Part shown: positions 5,681 to 6,080 of the stretch, piece by piece
Layout of the letters: each line of letters starts with the position of its first letter
Numbering within the stretch: the stretch's first letter is position 1
Assembly (NCBI GenBank): GCA_009700365.1
Contig: WLME01000071.1
Coordinates: forward strand, 1-6,080
Origin: Actinomycetota bacterium
GTDB taxonomy: Bacteria; Actinomycetota; Actinomycetes; Nanopelagicales; Nanopelagicaceae
Length of the DNA: 6,080 bases
Direction: 5' to 3'
The notes under the pieces: model-generated
The model's database searches: none
The model's input: only the letters and a program-made list of their open reading frames with translations
What the model was told of the DNA's origin: nothing
Translations under genes and position numbers: made by a program

Positions 5681-6080
5681 ATGCGTAAAGTCTTTATAGT
5701 TCTTACCTCCTTTGCGCTTTTGGCTGCTCCCACTTTCTTCCTCGTGCCAGCCAGCGTCGCTGACACAGTCACTGTTGTGTCTCCGCCCTCGATTTCTTTG
5801 ACAAAAATTGGTGGGAGCATCACTGCAAAACCAGCAACATGGTCTTCATCGGTCAAGAGCACTTTCTCGTGGGTCGTAAATGGCAAGGTAGTTGCGGGCA
5901 AGACAGCCAAGAGTTTTACTCCACAAAATAAAAAGGGTACGTCGATCGTTTTCCGTGAAAGCGCTCAAGGAATTACAACTCAATCGAATCCGATTGTGAT
6001 TGGAAATGTGGCGGTAAATGGATTCCCGGCGATTGATTTTGCCGACGCTGACAAGGCGACAATGTCTGTGACACTTCCAA
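5681..6080 (+). CDS. Secreted Ig-like repeat protein, 3' end outside the window
   Basis: Partial gene; 133 complete codons are visible with no stop. ATG at 5681 has AGGAG (5668-5672) 8 bases upstream, 38 bp after the previous stop. The signal peptide MRKVFIVLTSF... with core ALLAAPTFFLV ends at SVA/D, with cleavage after residue 27. Residues about 33-102 resemble the actinobacterial Ig-like repeat of the form G-x-x-x-A-x-P-x-x-W...F-x-W...NG-x-x-x-x-G...: here GGSITAKPATW (45-55), then FSWVVNGKVVAGKTAKSF (62-79). Such repeats are common in large surface or adhesin-like proteins. Total length, later domains and function cannot be told. It is probably the next gene of the transporter operon, as no terminator separates them. 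Confidence 0.8.
   Translation, partial: MRKVFIVLTSFALLAAPTFFLVPASVADTVTVVSPPSISLTKIGGSITAKPATWSSSVKSTFSWVVNGKVVAGKTAKSFTPQNKKGTSIVFRESAQGITTQSNPIVIGNVAVNGFPAIDFADADKATMSVTLP

Noticed and set aside
5650..5910. Minus-strand open frame of 86 codons near the right end
   Set aside because: The plus strand here carries a ribosome site, signal peptide and Ig-like repeat, which explains the region better.
5956..5967. TGAAAGCGCTCA, resembling a LacI/CcpA-type operator
   Set aside because: Only the left half and centre match, and it lies inside the coding region of the secreted Ig-like protein, so chance is likely.

Overview
The window looks like part of a carbohydrate-harvesting locus from a planktonic, low-GC actinobacterium. 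I would guess freshwater acI/Nanopelagicales or a relative. This rests on moderate-to-low GC by eye, tight operon packing, AGGAG-type ribosome sites, secreted actinobacterial Ig-like proteins, and a Cys/Lys-rich C-terminal tail that I associate with secreted proteins of these bacteria. The taxonomic call is inference.

Layout. On the minus strand (26-937) lies a secreted family 16 glycoside hydrolase, probably an endo-beta-1,3-glucanase (laminarinase type), with an intact EIDIIE catalytic motif. A non-coding interval of about 226 bp (938-1163) separates it from a plus-strand operon and holds several palindromes, including a LacI-family-like operator. The plus-strand genes are an ABC sugar-binding protein (1164-2516), two MalF/MalG-type permeases (2553-3533 and 3533-4390, overlapping by one base), a secreted two-repeat protein of unknown function (4437-5642), and the start of another secreted Ig-like protein that runs off the window (5681-6080). 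No terminator is visible between the plus-strand genes, so they are probably one transcript.

How it may work together. The hydrolase would cut beta-glucan outside the cell, the binding protein would capture the oligosaccharides, and the two permeases would import them. The ATPase is not here and is probably a shared MalK/MsmK-type subunit encoded elsewhere. The two downstream secreted proteins may act in surface attachment or glycan binding; the evidence for that is only their position and their signal peptides. The shared divergent control region suggests substrate-responsive co-regulation.

Most worth a second look: the uncharacterised two-repeat secreted protein and its C-terminal tail, a perfect 11-bp hairpin inside the first codons of the first permease, and the palindromes between the divergent genes. 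No RNA genes, CRISPR arrays or mobile elements were seen.
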